64,000 nt of DNA. It comes from Vulgatibacter incomptus_A (GTDB taxonomy: Bacteria > Myxococcota > Myxococcia > Myxococcales > Vulgatibacteraceae). The stretch is from contig JBEBXK010000015.1 of NCBI GenBank assembly GCA_040391605.1, forward strand, positions 1 to 64,000, in the 5' to 3' direction. Under the pieces are notes generated by a model. The model was not told the origin of the DNA and ran no database searches. It saw only the letters and a program-made list of their open reading frames with translations. The translations under genes and the position numbers were made by a program. Below, piece by piece: positions 63,870 through 64,000 of this stretch (positions are counted from its first letter, which is position 1; the number at the start of each line of letters is the position of its first letter).

Positions 63870-64000
63870 CTCGAAGCATCTCCGGCTCTTCGACTATCCT
63901 CAACAAACGAGCTAATCCGATCGCCGTTTTCAAGAGCCTGAGCGCGAACGAGGCTGGGTATGACGATCCCAGGATCCCTGAACGTCTCGTGCAGCGCACC
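63866..64000 (-). CDS. 3' end of an upstream gene, cut by the window
   Basis: Only the last 44 codons plus TGA are inside the window (GALHETFRDPGIVIPSLVRA, ending AGDASR). The C-terminal helix pattern (ETFRDPGIV, RAQALENGDRI) resembles the end of a glycosyltransferase, which would fit the cluster. The stop overlaps the start of the polymerase/ligase gene (ATGA). The call is tentative. Confidence 0.5.
   Translation of the reverse strand, partial: GALHETFRDPGIVIPSLVRAQALENGDRISSFVEDSRRAGDASR

Noticed and set aside
1..64000. CRISPR arrays, tRNA or rRNA genes
   Set aside because: I saw no spaced repeats of the right size and no tRNA-like arms with a conserved T-loop sequence.

Overview
This is a high-GC chromosomal segment, with GC falling visibly after about 54 kb. 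No ribosomal, tRNA or CRISPR features were seen. The gene style suggests a delta-proteobacterium-like or Myxococcota member: frequent GTG/TTG starts, ATGA overlaps, a large ASH-domain/vWA lipoprotein, HD-GYP and DUF697 GTPase proteins, a CblC-like protein and several acyl-CoA dehydrogenases. That assignment is inference only.

0-16.6 kb, mostly minus strand: an envelope block made of a Spy/CpxP-like periplasmic protein, an OmpR-type regulator, a sensor kinase, YqgE/AlgH, a GAF/HD-GYP protein and MurJ. A Gly-rich lipoprotein, a Cys/Met-metabolism PLP enzyme, ApaG and a PlsC-type acyltransferase follow. Next come CyaY, CtaA, a LysR regulator and a creatininase-family amidohydrolase, and then a 973-residue surface lipoprotein.

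16.8-30 kb, minus strand: a CoA-thioester cluster (SDR, RidA, enoyl-CoA hydratase, acyl-CoA dehydrogenase, benzoate/aminobenzoate-type CoA ligase) resembling the 2-aminobenzoyl-CoA route without its monooxygenase. It is followed by a GMC oxidoreductase, a gluconate-dehydrogenase-subunit-3-like protein and an internally duplicated membrane protein. An M2 (ACE-like) peptidase lipoprotein and a long acyl-CoA dehydrogenase close the block.

30-40 kb: an isochorismatase-fold protein that has lost its whole catalytic triad, a DUF2156 acyltransferase fused to a membrane tail, a coupled UbiB-kinase/GTPase pair, a CblC-like protein, dehydrogenases, a maltose-type acetyltransferase, a collapsed isoaspartyl peptidase and ThpR.

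40-52 kb: the most unusual part is a two-gene plus-strand operon. It encodes a 1023-residue membrane-bound coiled-coil/AAA-type ATPase that overlaps a MscS-type channel gene. Around it lie several deletion scars (isoaspartyl peptidase, PAP2 phosphatase, a truncated second ThpR) and an IS21-family transposase remnant.

52-64 kb: a surface-polysaccharide region with lower GC. An OafA-type acyltransferase carries an octanucleotide repeat at its 5' end and two frameshifts, and a transposase fragment follows it. On the minus strand are glycosyltransferases, an initiating sugar transferase, a CapK/PaaK-like adenylating enzyme, a Wzx-type flippase and a Wzy/WaaL-type polymerase or ligase. This part looks horizontally acquired.
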